This document shows positions 42,463-51,835 of a stretch of 64,000 bases of DNA, one piece after another. The stretch's first letter is position 1; the number at the start of each line of letters is the position of its first letter. Made by a program: the position numbers and the translations under genes. This DNA is from Afipia massiliensis (lineage in GTDB: Bacteria; Pseudomonadota; Alphaproteobacteria; Rhizobiales; Xanthobacteraceae), in NCBI RefSeq assembly GCF_014203115.1, contig NZ_JACHIJ010000001.1:186001-250000 (forward strand), written 5' to 3'. Under the pieces are notes generated by a model. It was not told the origin of the DNA and did not search any database. It worked only from the letters and a program-made list of their open reading frames with translations.

Positions 42463-42472
42463 CGGTAGGGCT

Positions 42473-43564
42473 TCAGGACAGCACGCGCGCGATTTCCTTG
42501 CCGCATGCAACCGTGTCGGCCTTGCCGCCGAGATCCCTCGTTCTCAGTTTTTCGTCGGCCAGAACGGTTTCGATGGCCGTCACAATCGCCTTGCCGGCTT
42601 CGGGCTCGCCGAGGTGATCCAGCATCATCGCCGCCGACCAGATCTGGCCGACCGGGTTGGCGATCCCCTGCCCGGCGATGTCAGGCGCGGACCCGTGTAC
42701 CGGCTCGAACAGCGAGGGAAACTTGCGTTCCGGATTGAGGCTCCCCGAGGGGGCTATGCCGATGGTGCCGGTGCAGGCCGGTCCCAGGTCGGACAGGATG
42801 TCCCCGAACAGGTTCGAGCCGACCACGACGTCGAACCAGTCCGGATGCAGGACGAAGTTCGCGGCCAGAATATCAATATGATACTTGTCCCACTTCAGGC
42901 CGGGGTAATTCTTGGCCATTTCTTCGACCCGCTCGTCCCAGTACGGCATCGTGATCGAGATGCCGTTCGACTTGGTCGCGGATGTCAGGTGCTTCTTCGG
43001 GCGGCTTTGCGCGAGCTCAAAGGCGAACTTCAGAATCCGGTCGACGCCGACGCGCGACATGACGGTTTCCTGAAGCACCACCTCGCGGTCGGTGTTGGGG
43101 AACATGCGCCCGCCGATCGATGAATATTCGCCCTCGGTGTTCTCGCGGACGACGAAGAAGTCGATGTCGCCCGGCTTCCGCCCGGCCAGCGGTGACTTTA
43201 CGCCGGGCATGAGGCGCACCGGACGCAGGTTCACGTACTGGTCGAATTCCCGCCGAAACTGGATCAGCGATCCCCACAGCGAAACGTGGTCCGGGAGAAT
43301 CGCGGGCATGCCGACCGCGCCGAAGAAGATTGCGTCGTGGCTGCCGATCTGGGTCTTCCAGTCGTCCGGCATCATCTGACCGTGCTTCAGATGGTAGTCG
43401 CAGGAGGCGAAATCGAAACTGTCGAGTTGCAGTTCGAAATTGAACTTCTTGGCCGCCGCCTCCAGCACCCGCAGCCCCTCCGGCACCACTTCCTTGCCGA
43501 TGCCGTCGCCGGGAATCACGGCCAATCTATATTTTCGGTTGGTCGCGGTTCTGGTGGCAGACAT
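42473..43564 (-). CDS. Tartrate dehydrogenase/decarboxylase or D-malate dehydrogenase family
   Basis: 363-residue beta-decarboxylating dehydrogenase of the LeuB/TtuC/DmlA family. It has YRLAVIPGDGIGKEVVPEG, the substrate-binding RPVRLMPGV region, VVRENTEGEYSSIGGRMF, the Lys-containing TKSNGISITMPYWD, and the metal-binding VVGSNLFGDILSDLGP. NAD(+) and divalent metal dependence are expected. The GEYSSIGGR and YWDERVEEMAK segments favour the tartrate/D-malate group over isopropylmalate dehydrogenase, but the substrate is not certain. The start is the ATG at 43564. The gene appears to be on its own transcript. Confidence 0.85.
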   Translation of the reverse strand: MSATRTATNRKYRLAVIPGDGIGKEVVPEGLRVLEAAAKKFNFELQLDSFDFASCDYHLKHGQMMPDDWKTQIGSHDAIFFGAVGMPAILPDHVSLWGSLIQFRREFDQYVNLRPVRLMPGVKSPLAGRKPGDIDFFVVRENTEGEYSSIGGRMFPNTDREVVLQETVMSRVGVDRILKFAFELAQSRPKKHLTSATKSNGISITMPYWDERVEEMAKNYPGLKWDKYHIDILAANFVLHPDWFDVVVGSNLFGDILSDLGPACTGTIGIAPSGSLNPERKFPSLFEPVHGSAPDIAGQGIANPVGQIWSAAMMLDHLGEPEAGKAIVTAIETVLADEKLRTRDLGGKADTVACGKEIARVLS

Positions 43565-43759
43565 ACGGCGCTCCTCGGCTGAGTGCGGTTCAGATGCCGG
43601 GAATACTGTTGATCCCGGCATTTTCTAGGGGTACGCGGTGTTCCTACATGAAGCCGGACGGTTTCCAAAATAACGAACAAACAAGAACAGCAACGGCGCA
43701 CCTTGACTTGGTATGTCCCCCCCTTTAAGTCCCACCACCTGCGGGCCGTTCATGGTCAT

Positions 43760-43836
<77 letters not shown>

Positions 43837-44105
43837 GATTTTCTTCTGAAAACAAACACTTCAGCAAAACTGGTTCGTTTCCACCCCGCGTCTCGCGCGG
43901 CGTGACGTCTGCTGTCGGCGGCCCTGCTGTGCTGCGCCGCATCGGCGGAAAATCACGAATCCCTCTAAAAAACAGCTACTTTATTCCTGTCGATTCAAAA
44001 AATAGGCTATTTACGGGCAAAACTCGTAGGCAGAGCGCCCCCGAATCAAATAAGCCCTGATTTACAAGTAGTTCTACAGCCTAGTATCCACGAGGAGGGC
44101 CACAC

Positions 44106-44405
44106 ATGGCGAAGAAAGCAGCGACCCCAGCAACCGTTACCCTGAAGCACCTTGCCGCAGCACTGGCCGAAGAGCACGAGTTGTCGAAGAAGGCCGCCGA
44201 AACGATCCTCGGCGATCTCGTCACCAAGATCACCAAGCACCTCAAGAAGGGCGAGCGTATCCGCATCGTCGGCCTCGGCATTCTTCAGGTTCGCAAGCGC
44301 GCTGCCCGCATGGGCCGCAACCCCGCCACCGGCGAAGCGATCCAGATCAAGGCCAGCAAGAAGGTTGCCTTCCGCGCAGCCAAGGAATTGAAGGAAGCCG
44401 TCTAA
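44106..44405 (+). CDS. HU-family DNA-binding protein
   Basis: 99-residue nucleoid protein. The N-terminus is extended (MAKKAATPATVTLKHLAAALA) before the helical dimer domain. The beta-arm region RKRAARMGRNPATGEAIQIKASKKVAFRAAKELKEAV includes the GRNPATGE motif that inserts into the minor groove. GAGGAG lies 7 bases before the ATG at 44106. It is monocistronic, with its own terminator 27 bases after the stop. The main HU (hupB) of these genomes usually sits next to lon, so this may be an additional paralogue. Confidence 0.92.
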   Translation: MAKKAATPATVTLKHLAAALAEEHELSKKAAETILGDLVTKITKHLKKGERIRIVGLGILQVRKRAARMGRNPATGEAIQIKASKKVAFRAAKELKEAV

Positions 44406-44431
44406 CACCGGCATTCTCGACCTGACGGCCC

Positions 44432-44470
44432 AACGCCATTCCGGTCCGCCGGGATGGCGTTTTTCTTTTT
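44432..44470 (+). terminator. Rho-independent terminator of the HU gene
   Basis: AACGCCATTCCGG pairs with CCGGGATGGCGTT (13 pairs, one G-T) around a tetraloop, followed by TTTCTTTTT. Confidence 0.92.
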
Positions 44471-44478
44471 GTGGCTCC

Positions 44479-44567
44479 CGTCATTGCGAGCGAAGCGAAG
44501 CAATCCAGTCTGCGAATCGCAGAAGGCAAGGTGGATTGCGTCGTCGCAAGTGCTCCTCGCAATGACG
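44479..44567. repeat. REP-like palindromic element (GTCATTGCGAG family)
   Basis: Outer arms CGTCATTGCGAG and CTCGCAATGACG are perfect inverted repeats 89 bases apart. A second inner pair, GCAATCCA and TGGATTGC, lies inside, giving a long imperfect hairpin. I recall many copies of this sequence type in intergenic regions of Bradyrhizobiaceae. It fills the gap between the HU terminator and pepT, and reading frames through it are spurious. Confidence 0.75.
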
Positions 44568-44624
44568 AACGGGTGCTCGTACATTGCCGCAACCCCCAAG
44601 GTCGCGAAGATAACGGGATACGAC

Positions 44625-45872
44625 ATGCAGCCTCCGAACTTCTCCCACACCGTCCTCGAGCGATTCCTGCGCTACGTGCGAATCGATACGCAGTCGGACG
44701 CGTCGTCTCCCACCTGCCCCTCCACCGAAAAGCAGAAGGACCTCGGCCGCCTGCTCGCGCAGGAATTGCGCGACCTCGGGCTCAAAGACGCGCATCTGGA
44801 TGAGCACGGCTACGTCTACGCCACGATCCCGGCGAATACCGACAAGACCGTTCCGGTGATCTGCTTCTGTTCGCACATGGACACCTCGCCGGACTGTACC
44901 GGCAAGGACGTCAAACCGCAGATCGTGAAGAACTATCGCGGCGGCGACATCGTACTGCCCGCCGATCCGACGCAGGTCATCCGCGTCACCGATAACCCGG
45001 CGCTTGCGGACCAGATCGGCAGCGACATCGTCACCACCGACGGCACCACCCTGCTCGGCGCAGACAACAAAGCCGGCGTGGCCGAGATCATGGATGCGGC
45101 ACAGATCCTGATCGCCAATCCGCAGATCAGGCACGGCGCCATCAAGATCCTGTTCACCCCGGATGAGGAAATCGGCCGCGGCGCCGACAAGGTCGACCTG
45201 AAAAAGCTCGGCGCCGCTTTTGGCTACACCATCGATGGCGAAAGCGCGGGCCACCTCGAAGACGAGACATTCTCGGCGGACGGCGTGACCATCACCGTTC
45301 AGGGCGTCAGCATTCATCCGGGTTTCGCCAAGGGCAGGATGGAGCATGCGCTCAAGATCGCGTCCCGCATTGTCGACCGGCTGCCGAAAGACCTGGCACC
45401 CGAAACCACCGAAGGCCGCGAAGGCTTCCTGCATCCGGTCGGCCTCGAAGGCGGCCTCGACAGCGCGAGCCTGTCGCTGATCGTGCGCGATTTCACCGAG
45501 CAGGGTCTGAAGGACAAGGAAGCCCTGCTTGAGGACATCGTGCGCGGCGTCATGAAGGATTTTCCGCGCTCATCCTACACGTTCGAGGTCAAGCAGCAGT
45601 ACCGCAACATGAAGGAGGTGCTGGACCGCCATCCGCAGGTGGTTGAGTACGCCCTGGAAGCGATCGATCGCGCAGGGCTGCAGCCTGTCCTCAGCAGTAT
45701 CCGCGGCGGCACCGACGGCTCGCGCCTGTCATTCATGGGACTGCCCTGCCCGAACATCTTCGCCGGCGAACATGCGTTCCACTCGCGCCTCGAATGGGTC
45801 AGCGTTCAGGACATGGAAAGCGCCGTGCGGACGATCGTGCACCTCGCAGCAATCTGGGAAGAGAAAGCATGA
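44625..45872 (+). CDS. pepT: Peptidase T (tripeptide aminopeptidase)
   Basis: 415-residue M20-family zinc aminopeptidase releasing N-terminal residues from tripeptides. It has FCSHMDTSPDCTGKD (first zinc His and Asp), LGADNKAGVAEIM (bridging Asp), FTPDEEIGRGADK (catalytic Glu pair), an inserted dimerisation domain around SIHPGFAKG, and the GGTDGSRLSFMGLPCPNIFAGEHAFHSRLEW C-terminal block. The start is the ATG at 44625 (MQPPNFSHTV); the open frame upstream runs through the palindromic repeat. The stop overlaps the next gene by 4 bases. Confidence 0.94.
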   Translation: MQPPNFSHTVLERFLRYVRIDTQSDASSPTCPSTEKQKDLGRLLAQELRDLGLKDAHLDEHGYVYATIPANTDKTVPVICFCSHMDTSPDCTGKDVKPQIVKNYRGGDIVLPADPTQVIRVTDNPALADQIGSDIVTTDGTTLLGADNKAGVAEIMDAAQILIANPQIRHGAIKILFTPDEEIGRGADKVDLKKLGAAFGYTIDGESAGHLEDETFSADGVTITVQGVSIHPGFAKGRMEHALKIASRIVDRLPKDLAPETTEGREGFLHPVGLEGGLDSASLSLIVRDFTEQGLKDKEALLEDIVRGVMKDFPRSSYTFEVKQQYRNMKEVLDRHPQVVEYALEAIDRAGLQPVLSSIRGGTDGSRLSFMGLPCPNIFAGEHAFHSRLEWVSVQDMESAVRTIVHLAAIWEEKA

Positions 45873-46450
45873 TCCGGGTTTTGAACCATCTTGTCGCAGT
45901 CCTTGCCTTTGCGCTTTTTGTGCCGCCAGGCGCACACGCACAGGAACAACGCTTCGACATCACGGTGACGGCGGACGCCACGAAGATCAACGGTAGCCCG
46001 TGGGACGGCGTGCCGCGGCTCGGCAATTCAAAACTCAACATCAACGCAGCGCCCGACATCGCGGTGTGCCTCGTGCGCGCGAATGCAAAGCCAGAATGTC
46101 TGTGGCGGCCACAGGGACGCCGCCTGCTCTCGATCTGCCAGAACGCATCGACCTGCACGTTCAGCAATGTCGCGTTGCAGCCGCTGCCGATCGGACTGGT
46201 GTTCGTCGATATCGACGCGCGCAACCACGACATCATCGACGTCGCCATCCTCACGGACAGGACCGACACCAAGGCGAACGAGGACATTAAAGATTCGCTG
46301 CGTACCGCGATGACGATGCTGACGCCGCACCGCTCTGAGGACACCAAGGAGCACCTCGTTCGCGGCGCGAAGCTGCTCGCCCTCACCGATTGTGCTGGCG
46401 GAAAGCCTTGTCGCCTGACGCAATCGCAATTCACGCTAACCAAGCGTTAG
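45869..46450 (+). CDS. Exported hypothetical protein
   Basis: 193 residues from an ATG that overlaps the pepT TGA (ATGA). A signal peptide (residues 1-27, with AFALFVPPGAHAQ) is followed by a mature part with several beta-like segments (RFDITVTADATKING, DIAVCLVRANAKPECLWRP, GLVFVDIDARNHDII). Six cysteines are spaced in pairs (CLV...ECLW, CQNASTC, DCAGGKPC), suggesting disulfides. I do not recognise the family. It lies between pepT and a decayed copy of the pepT 3' end, so it may have entered with that rearrangement. Confidence 0.7.
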   Translation: MIRVLNHLVAVLAFALFVPPGAHAQEQRFDITVTADATKINGSPWDGVPRLGNSKLNINAAPDIAVCLVRANAKPECLWRPQGRRLLSICQNASTCTFSNVALQPLPIGLVFVDIDARNHDIIDVAILTDRTDTKANEDIKDSLRTAMTMLTPHRSEDTKEHLVRGAKLLALTDCAGGKPCRLTQSQFTLTKR

Positions 46451-46470
46451 GGTACCTCTCTCCCTGCGGC

Positions 46471-46552
46471 GAATGGGTCCAGCGCTCAGGGCATGGAAGT
46501 TGCGGTGCGAGCCACCGCGCACCTCGCCGAGATATGGAAGGAAAAGGCGTGA
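46471..46552 (+). pseudogene. Remnant duplicate of the pepT 3' end
   Basis: The last 81 bases of pepT (45792-45872) align with 46471-46552 over their full length with one extra base. By eye about three quarters of positions match, and both end in TGA. Read in the matching frame, the remnant gives AQGMEVAVRATAHLAEIWKEKA then stop, against VQDMESAVRTIVHLAAIWEEKA in pepT. No upstream pepT sequence is present. This is a leftover from a tandem copy or from an insertion/replacement at the pepT 3' end. Confidence 0.8.
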
Positions 46553-46642
46553 CCCAAACAATCGGAATTTTGCTAGCGCCGCCCCGATGAACAGAGGAAG
46601 ATACGGTTCAATGGTTCGGCTAGCATCCTTAAAGGCACTCCG

Positions 46643-47143
46643 ATGGATGACGAGGACAAAGACAAATCTATCCTACGGGTAGTGGCCGAAAATCCTCACG
46701 CGGTACGCGATAGAAAAATTCTGCATGCGAAGCGAGAAGCCAAACGTACCCTTGCTCTAGCTGCCGCAGAAATGTTGCGAGTAATTGCTGATGGGGGCAG
46801 TACCTTCGATTTGCGGCGCAAGATGATCGATGCGCTGGAGGCAGAAGATCATTTTAAAGATTTATCTGACCAATGGCTTTCGGAGGACGAAAAGAAAGAA
46901 ATACTTGCGCAGCCACTTCGTTTCGATTGGAATTCAAAAACGCATTATGATGAATGGGAATTAAACCGAGAGATTGGATTTGCAAGGATACTGCAAGGAT
47001 CGCTTCGGCTGGCTGCACACAAGATATTAGAAGAGCGCCCACATTTTGGAGGAAAACATTCAGAGCGACTAATCGAAGACGGCGCGAAAATGATCACGCC
47101 ACCCCCAGCACCTAAAATCTCAAAAAAGAACAACGCGAAATAG
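46643..47143 (+). CDS. AT-richer hypothetical protein
   Basis: 166 residues, ATG at 46643 with AAGG 8 bases upstream. It is hydrophilic and mostly helical-looking (KILHAKREAKRTLALAAAEMLRVIADGG), has FDWNSKTHYDEWELNREIGF in the middle and ends in a basic PPPAPKISKKNNAK tail. No signal, no membrane segment and no recognised domain. Codon use differs clearly from the neighbours, with frequent AAA, GAA, TTT, ATA and AGA, pointing to recent acquisition. Bases 47144-47332 after it contain no gene I can support. Confidence 0.6.
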   Translation: MDDEDKDKSILRVVAENPHAVRDRKILHAKREAKRTLALAAAEMLRVIADGGSTFDLRRKMIDALEAEDHFKDLSDQWLSEDEKKEILAQPLRFDWNSKTHYDEWELNREIGFARILQGSLRLAAHKILEERPHFGGKHSERLIEDGAKMITPPPAPKISKKNNAK

Positions 47144-47332
47144 AAGTGGCGCGAAGAGAGTTCCATAAAGCTTATTCACTACCAGCGGAAGAAACGCCGC
47201 CGCGCCGCAAGCCGTGGTCTTCGAGAGATTCCAATCCTATCGCGATACAAAGAAAGATAAACCAAGCGAACCGTAGTCGACGGTAGGCGGTAAGAGATTC
47301 CTTCTGACAACTGAGTAAAATTCCGCCGGTCC

Positions 47333-47641
47333 CTAGCCCCTCATCCGCAGCTGGAGCATCGGCAGCACGTCGTAGCGCGCGCCGATATTGGCCTTGATCA
47401 TCGGGTCTTCCGCGACGATGGCGCGGACATCGTCCGCGCTCTCATCGTCCGCCATCTCGAACAGCGACATGCCCCAGCCGCCCGACGGATCGGCCACCGG
47501 CCCGTGCGCGACAACGCCGCCCTTCTCCAGCAGCGCCTGCAGGAACTCGCCGTGCGATTTCATCAGCAGCTTGTCGTCAGGCGTCATGGTCTTGAGGAAA
47601 TCCGGCCCCGGCGGAACAAAGCGGCACATGAAATACTTCAT
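47333..47641 (-). CDS. YCII-related domain protein
   Basis: 102 residues of a single alpha/beta YCII-like fold: MKYFMCRFVPPGPDFLKTMTPD, HGEFLQALLEKGGVVAHGPVADPSGGWG, and DVRAIVAEDPMIKANIGARYDVLPM. The His in KSHGEF and an Asp in the AEDP segment are the usual conserved pair. The YCII family is of uncertain function, with some dehalogenase-like or catabolic associations. It is probably monocistronic. Confidence 0.8.
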   Translation of the reverse strand: MKYFMCRFVPPGPDFLKTMTPDDKLLMKSHGEFLQALLEKGGVVAHGPVADPSGGWGMSLFEMADDESADDVRAIVAEDPMIKANIGARYDVLPMLQLRMRG

Positions 47642-47781
47642 CGGTCACTCCGCGCAGGAGAACATCGTCACGCGGTTTTCAGACAACATCACCGCGCGAC
47701 CACAGCTAGATCGCCAAGATGGCGGCATGGTGACGTGACACCGTTTGCCAGACAGCACGGTAAACCGGCCATGAATCCGAT

Positions 47782-48852
47782 CTACAACGGCACCGACTGA
47801 GGAACGGCCGGGACCACGCGCCCACGGCCCGTCAAACGATGCCCAAGACGGTTGAACGGCATTTCGATATAGGCCCACGACAGATAAGCCACCGGAATGG
47901 TGCATGCGGTCACGACGACTGCGACGCATACGCCCGTCTCCAGTGGATGCGCCACCGCCCACGGATACTGCCGCAGCCGATCGCAAATCAGCTCCAGAAA
48001 CAGCACATTGAAAAGATAGAAGCTGTAACTGATCCTGCCCAGAAACTGCGAAATCCGGTTCGACAGAAACGTATCGATACCATCCGCCCGCCGGTAGTAG
48101 ATCGTGGCGACAAGCAGGGCGATGCAAATCTCCCGCAGCGGCCAGCGCAGGATGATCATGACAATTAGCACGGCCGCCCACGACCACCGCGGCAGAATCG
48201 ATGCCGCCATCTCGCCGATCCTCGTTGGGATCAGCACACCCAGCGCAAACCCCAGCCATGAGATTCTAAAGGAGACCAGGTAACCGTCGAACTGCGGCAG
48301 CGTCAGCAGATACATCAAGCCGAAAGCGACAATCGCAAGGCCCCACTCCTTGCCTACCCTGTATCCGGCGTAACACAGGAGGAGGAAGACCGGCGCGATC
48401 ATCTCCGCGTTGATCGTCCACGTCGCGCCATTGATCTTGAAGTCGTAAAGCAACGCGTTCGCGACGAAATCCTGCATCGTCACGCCACGCCCGGCGACGG
48501 CGAACGCCAACCCGCACACGACGAGGCAGGCCAGCAGCGCGGGATAAATTCTGAAGAAGCGGCGAACGTAAAACTTCCCGGCGATGCCGCCGAGCCCGCC
48601 GTCTTCACGCATCAGGCTTCTGAAAAGAACAGCGCCGCTCAGGATGAAGAACAGCGTGACGGCCAGTTCGCCGTCGAAAACTTTGAAGAATATCTTTGTC
48701 GCGGCTTCGTAGGGGCCGAGATTCGACCAGGCCCCGCGGAGGATTCTATCGAGCTGCGTGCCGTCGAGCCCGAGTATCGAATGATAGATGACGACGACGA
48801 TAGCGGCGTAGCCGCGAAGACCATCCAGCTCGATCTTTCGTTCGTTCGCCAC
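47782..48852 (-). CDS. Acyltransferase-3 family membrane protein (OafA-like)
   Basis: 356 residues with about 10 hydrophobic segments. It begins KIELDGLRGYAAIVVVIYHSILG, the family motif with the catalytic-type His, then FILSGAVLFRSL, KFYVRRFFRIYPALLACL, and near the end GRISYSFYLFNVLF and YIEMPFNRLG. Such enzymes O-acylate exopolysaccharide, O-antigen or peptidoglycan-linked sugars; the acceptor here is unknown. The start is GTG at 48852 with only a weak ribosome site. No polysaccharide genes adjoin it. Confidence 0.87.
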   Translation of the reverse strand: MANERKIELDGLRGYAAIVVVIYHSILGLDGTQLDRILRGAWSNLGPYEAATKIFFKVFDGELAVTLFFILSGAVLFRSLMREDGGLGGIAGKFYVRRFFRIYPALLACLVVCGLAFAVAGRGVTMQDFVANALLYDFKINGATWTINAEMIAPVFLLLCYAGYRVGKEWGLAIVAFGLMYLLTLPQFDGYLVSFRISWLGFALGVLIPTRIGEMAASILPRWSWAAVLIVMIILRWPLREICIALLVATIYYRRADGIDTFLSNRISQFLGRISYSFYLFNVLFLELICDRLRQYPWAVAHPLETGVCVAVVVTACTIPVAYLSWAYIEMPFNRLGHRLTGRGRVVPAVPQSVPL

Positions 48853-48945
48853 GATGATCAGCCGTTAGTGAACGTGGCGAAGAAGAATTTCCGCCTGTTG
48901 TTTATGGGGGGATCTATCGGCAATCTGGTTCCAACGGCACCATAT

Positions 48946-49022
48946 TGGTAGGCGGTGACGGATTCGAACCGCCGACCCTCTCGGTGTAAACGAGATGCTC
49001 TAACCAGCTGAGCTAACCGCCC
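48946..49022 (-). tRNA. tRNA-Val (anticodon TAC)
   Basis: Minus-strand 77-base cloverleaf: acceptor GGGCGGT pairs with ACCGCCT (first pair G-T), D-loop TAGCTCAGCTGGTTAGAGC, anticodon loop TTTACAC (TAC), T-arm CGGCGGTTCGAATCCGTC, and encoded CCA. It lies between the acyltransferase and lon. Confidence 0.97.
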
Positions 49023-49121
49023 TCTCGACTGTCATTTGGCGCCGCAGCGCCAGCCCCTCTTTAGCGCCGCCGCAATGTCCGGCGCAAGCCACTCATCGGC
49101 TCTTTTCCATATCCCGGTGCG

Positions 49122-49153
49122 TCAAAAAGAAACGGCGCCCGAAGGCGCCGTTT
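49122..49153 (-). terminator. Rho-independent terminator of lon
   Basis: AAACGGCGCC and GGCGCCGTTT form a perfect 10-base-pair stem with a CGAA loop, 22 bases after the lon stop. On the minus strand it is followed by CTTTTTGAC. Confidence 0.93.
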
Positions 49154-49175
49154 CCGCTCAATCAGCCGTTTTGTG

Positions 49176-51602
49176 TCAGTGTGCGGTCAGGCCGCCTGCA
49201 GCTTCGTCTGCGTCAGGCTTCGCCAACGCCTTCACATCCTCTTCCCAGACAATCGGGGTCGGGACCCGCACCAGCGCCTTCGCCAGCACTTCGTCCATCC
49301 GAGCGACCGGGATGATCTCCATGCCGCCCTTGATGGCGTCGGAAATCTCCGTGAGGTCCTTGGCGTTGTCTTCCGGAATGAAGACCGTCTTGATGCCGCC
49401 ACGTCCGGCCGCAAGCAGCTTTTCCTTCAGACCGCCGATCGGCAGCACCCGTCCCCGCAGCGTGATCTCGCCGGTCATGGCGACATCATGCCGGATCGGA
49501 ATGCCGGTCAGCACCGAGACGATGGCCGTCGTCATCGCAACACCGGCCGACGGACCATCCTTCGGCGTCGCGCCTTCCGGCACGTGCACGTGGATGTCAC
49601 GACGCTCGAACAACGGCGGCTCGATGCCGTAGGTGACCGCACGCGAGCGGACATAGGATGCAGCAGCCGAGATCGACTCCTTCATCACGTCGCGCAGGTT
49701 GCCCGTCACCGTCATGCGGCCCTTGCCGGGCATCATGACGCTTTCGATGGTGAGCAGCTCGCCGCCGACGTCCGTCCACGCGAGGCCCGTCACGACGCCA
49801 ACCTGGTCGTCGCTCTCGATCTCGCCGTAACGATACTTCGGCACGCCCAGGAACTCTTCGAGCGTCGCTTCCGTGACCTTCACCGACTTCTTCTTCGAGA
49901 TCATCAGCTCCTTCACCGCCTTGCGGGCCAGTGTGGAGAGCTCACGCTCAAGATTACGCACGCCCGCTTCGCGGGTGTAGCGGCGGATCATCATCAACAG
50001 CGCGTCGTCGTCGATCGACCATTCCTTCGAGTTCAGGCCGTGCTTGCTGATCGCGTTCGGGATGAGATGCTTGCGGGCGATCTCAGCCTTCTCGTTCTCG
50101 GTGTAGCCGGCGATGCGAATGATCTCCATGCGGTCCATCAGCGGTCCGGGAATATTGAGCGTATTCGCGGTCGTGATGAACATCACGTTGGAGAGGTCGT
50201 AATCCACCTCGAGGTAGTGATCGTTGAACGTGCCGTTCTGCTCGGGGTCGAGAACCTCAAGCAAAGCCGACGACGGATCGCCGCGGAAATCGGCGCCCAT
50301 CTTGTCGATCTCGTCCAGCAGGAACAGCGGGTTCGAGGTCTTCGCCTTCCGCATCGACTGGATGATCTTGCCGGGCATCGAGCCGATATAGGTGCGGCGG
50401 TGTCCGCGGATTTCCGCTTCGTCCCGCACGCCGCCCAGCGACACGCGCACGAACTCACGTCCGGTCGCCTTCGCGATCGACTTGCCAAGTGAGGTCTTGC
50501 CGACACCCGGAGGGCCGACGAGGCACAGGATCGGTCCGGTCAGCTTGTTGGCGCGGGACTGCACGGCGAGATACTCGACGATGCGGTCCTTGACCTTCTC
50601 AAGCCCGTAGTGATCGCTGTCGAGCACTTCCTGCGCGGCAACGAGGTCCTTCTTGACCTTGGACTTCTTGCCCCATGGAATCGACAGCAGCCAGTCGAGA
50701 TAGTTGCGCACGACCGTCGCCTCGGCGGACATCGGAGACATCTGCCGCAGCTTCTTCAGCTCATGCTGGGCCTTCTCGCGAGCTTCCTTCGAGAGCTTGG
50801 TCTTGTTGATCTTCTCTTCCAGATCGGCCAGCTCGTCGCGACCTTCGTCGTCGCCGAGCTCCTTCTGGATCGCCTTCATCTGCTCGTTGAGGTAGTACTC
50901 GCGCTGGGTCTTCTCCATCTGGCGCTTGACGCGCGAGCGGATCTTCTTCTCGACCTGCAGCACCGAGATTTCGCTCTCCATCAGGCCCATCACCTTCTCA
51001 AGGCGCTGGGAGACGGACAACGTTTCCAGAATGGTCTGGCGGTCGGATATCTTGACGGCGAGATGCGACGCCACGGTGTCCGCGAGCTTCGCGAAATCCG
51101 TGATCTGCTGAACGACCCCCACCACCTCGGCGGAAATCTTCTTGTTCAGCTTCACATAGCTTTCGAAGTCGGACACGACCGAGCGCGACAAGGCTTCCGC
51201 CTCGACGCTCTTGGCATCGACGTCGGCGAGCGCTTCGGCGCTGGCTTCATAGAAGTCCGCACGGTCGGAATACTTGCCAGCCTTGGCGCGCTCGAGGCCT
51301 TCCACCAGCACCTTCACGGTGCCGTCGGGGAGCTTCAAGAGCTGCAGCACGCTGGCGAGCGTGCCGATCTCGTAAATTGAATCGGGAGCCGGATCGTCAT
51401 CGGACGCGTTCTTCTGCGTCGCGAGAAAGATCAGCGCATCGTTCTTCATCACCTCTTCGAGCGCCTTGATCGATTTCTCGCGGCCGACGAACAGCGGCAC
51501 GATCATGTGCGGGAAGACGACGATGTCGCGAAGCGGCAGCACCGGATAGGAGTGGCTTTCGCCGTGAACGATGACTGGACGAGGCTTTGAGGCAGTTGTC
51601 AT
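49176..51602 (-). CDS. lon: ATP-dependent protease Lon
   Basis: 808-residue AAA+ serine protease. The N-terminal substrate-binding domain ([23 protein letters not shown]) is followed by Walker [10 protein letters not shown], Walker [13 protein letters not shown], and the protease domain with catalytic Ser in [10 protein letters not shown] and Lys in GLKEKLLAA. The start is taken at the ATG 51602 (MTTASKPRP) because AGGA lies 8 bases upstream. The ATG two codons earlier is too close to it, and longer extensions to 51779 are unlikely. A heat-shock-like promoter lies about 180-210 bases upstream. Confidence 0.96.
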   Translation of the reverse strand: MTTASKPRPVIVHGESHSYPVLPLRDIVVFPHMIVPLFVGREKSIKALEEVMKNDALIFLATQKNASDDDPAPDSIYEIGTLASVLQLLKLPDGTVKVLVEGLERAKAGKYSDRADFYEASAEALADVDAKSVEAEALSRSVVSDFESYVKLNKKISAEVVGVVQQITDFAKLADTVASHLAVKISDRQTILETLSVSQRLEKVMGLMESEISVLQVEKKIRSRVKRQMEKTQREYYLNEQMKAIQKELGDDEGRDELADLEEKINKTKLSKEAREKAQHELKKLRQMSPMSAEATVVRNYLDWLLSIPWGKKSKVKKDLVAAQEVLDSDHYGLEKVKDRIVEYLAVQSRANKLTGPILCLVGPPGVGKTSLGKSIAKATGREFVRVSLGGVRDEAEIRGHRRTYIGSMPGKIIQSMRKAKTSNPLFLLDEIDKMGADFRGDPSSALLEVLDPEQNGTFNDHYLEVDYDLSNVMFITTANTLNIPGPLMDRMEIIRIAGYTENEKAEIARKHLIPNAISKHGLNSKEWSIDDDALLMMIRRYTREAGVRNLERELSTLARKAVKELMISKKKSVKVTEATLEEFLGVPKYRYGEIESDDQVGVVTGLAWTDVGGELLTIESVMMPGKGRMTVTGNLRDVMKESISAAASYVRSRAVTYGIEPPLFERRDIHVHVPEGATPKDGPSAGVAMTTAIVSVLTGIPIRHDVAMTGEITLRGRVLPIGGLKEKLLAAGRGGIKTVFIPEDNAKDLTEISDAIKGGMEIIPVARMDEVLAKALVRVPTPIVWEEDVKALAKPDADEAAGGLTAH

Positions 51603-51782
51603 GCCCATATTCCTTTTGTTGCGCCCCCTTGCACGCAGTCCGCCGTTCTGACGCGACCGCCACAAGGTGCCTTGTGTGCCGGATAAAGAAAGAGCTCTTT
51701 TGAGCCAGTGGCCGCGACGCGACCTCTCCCTGCCCGGGTCGATTTGCTGCGACTCGGAAGACTTTCCTTGCCGCAGCACATC

Positions 51783-51813
51783 ATTAGGTGGCTATCGCCC
51801 ATAGGGGTGTCAA
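51783..51813 (-). promoter_or_regulatory. Candidate lon promoter (sigma-32 or sigma-70 like)
   Basis: On the minus strand CTTGACA (51814-51808) contains a perfect TTGACA and also the CTTG of heat-shock promoters. CCTAAT (51788-51783) follows after a 19-base spacer. lon is a known heat-shock gene in alphaproteobacteria, which makes RpoH control plausible. The long spacer lowers confidence. Confidence 0.35.
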
Positions 51814-51835
51814 GAGAGCGAAAACCCCCGCCAAT

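Noticed and set aside
44454-45872. 472-residue version of PepT starting within the HU terminator
   Set aside because: The extra 57 residues translate the terminator and the palindromic repeat.
47645-48259. 204-codon minus-strand frame overlapping the acyltransferase gene
   Set aside because: Out-of-frame shadow with no motif; the acyltransferase frame explains the region.
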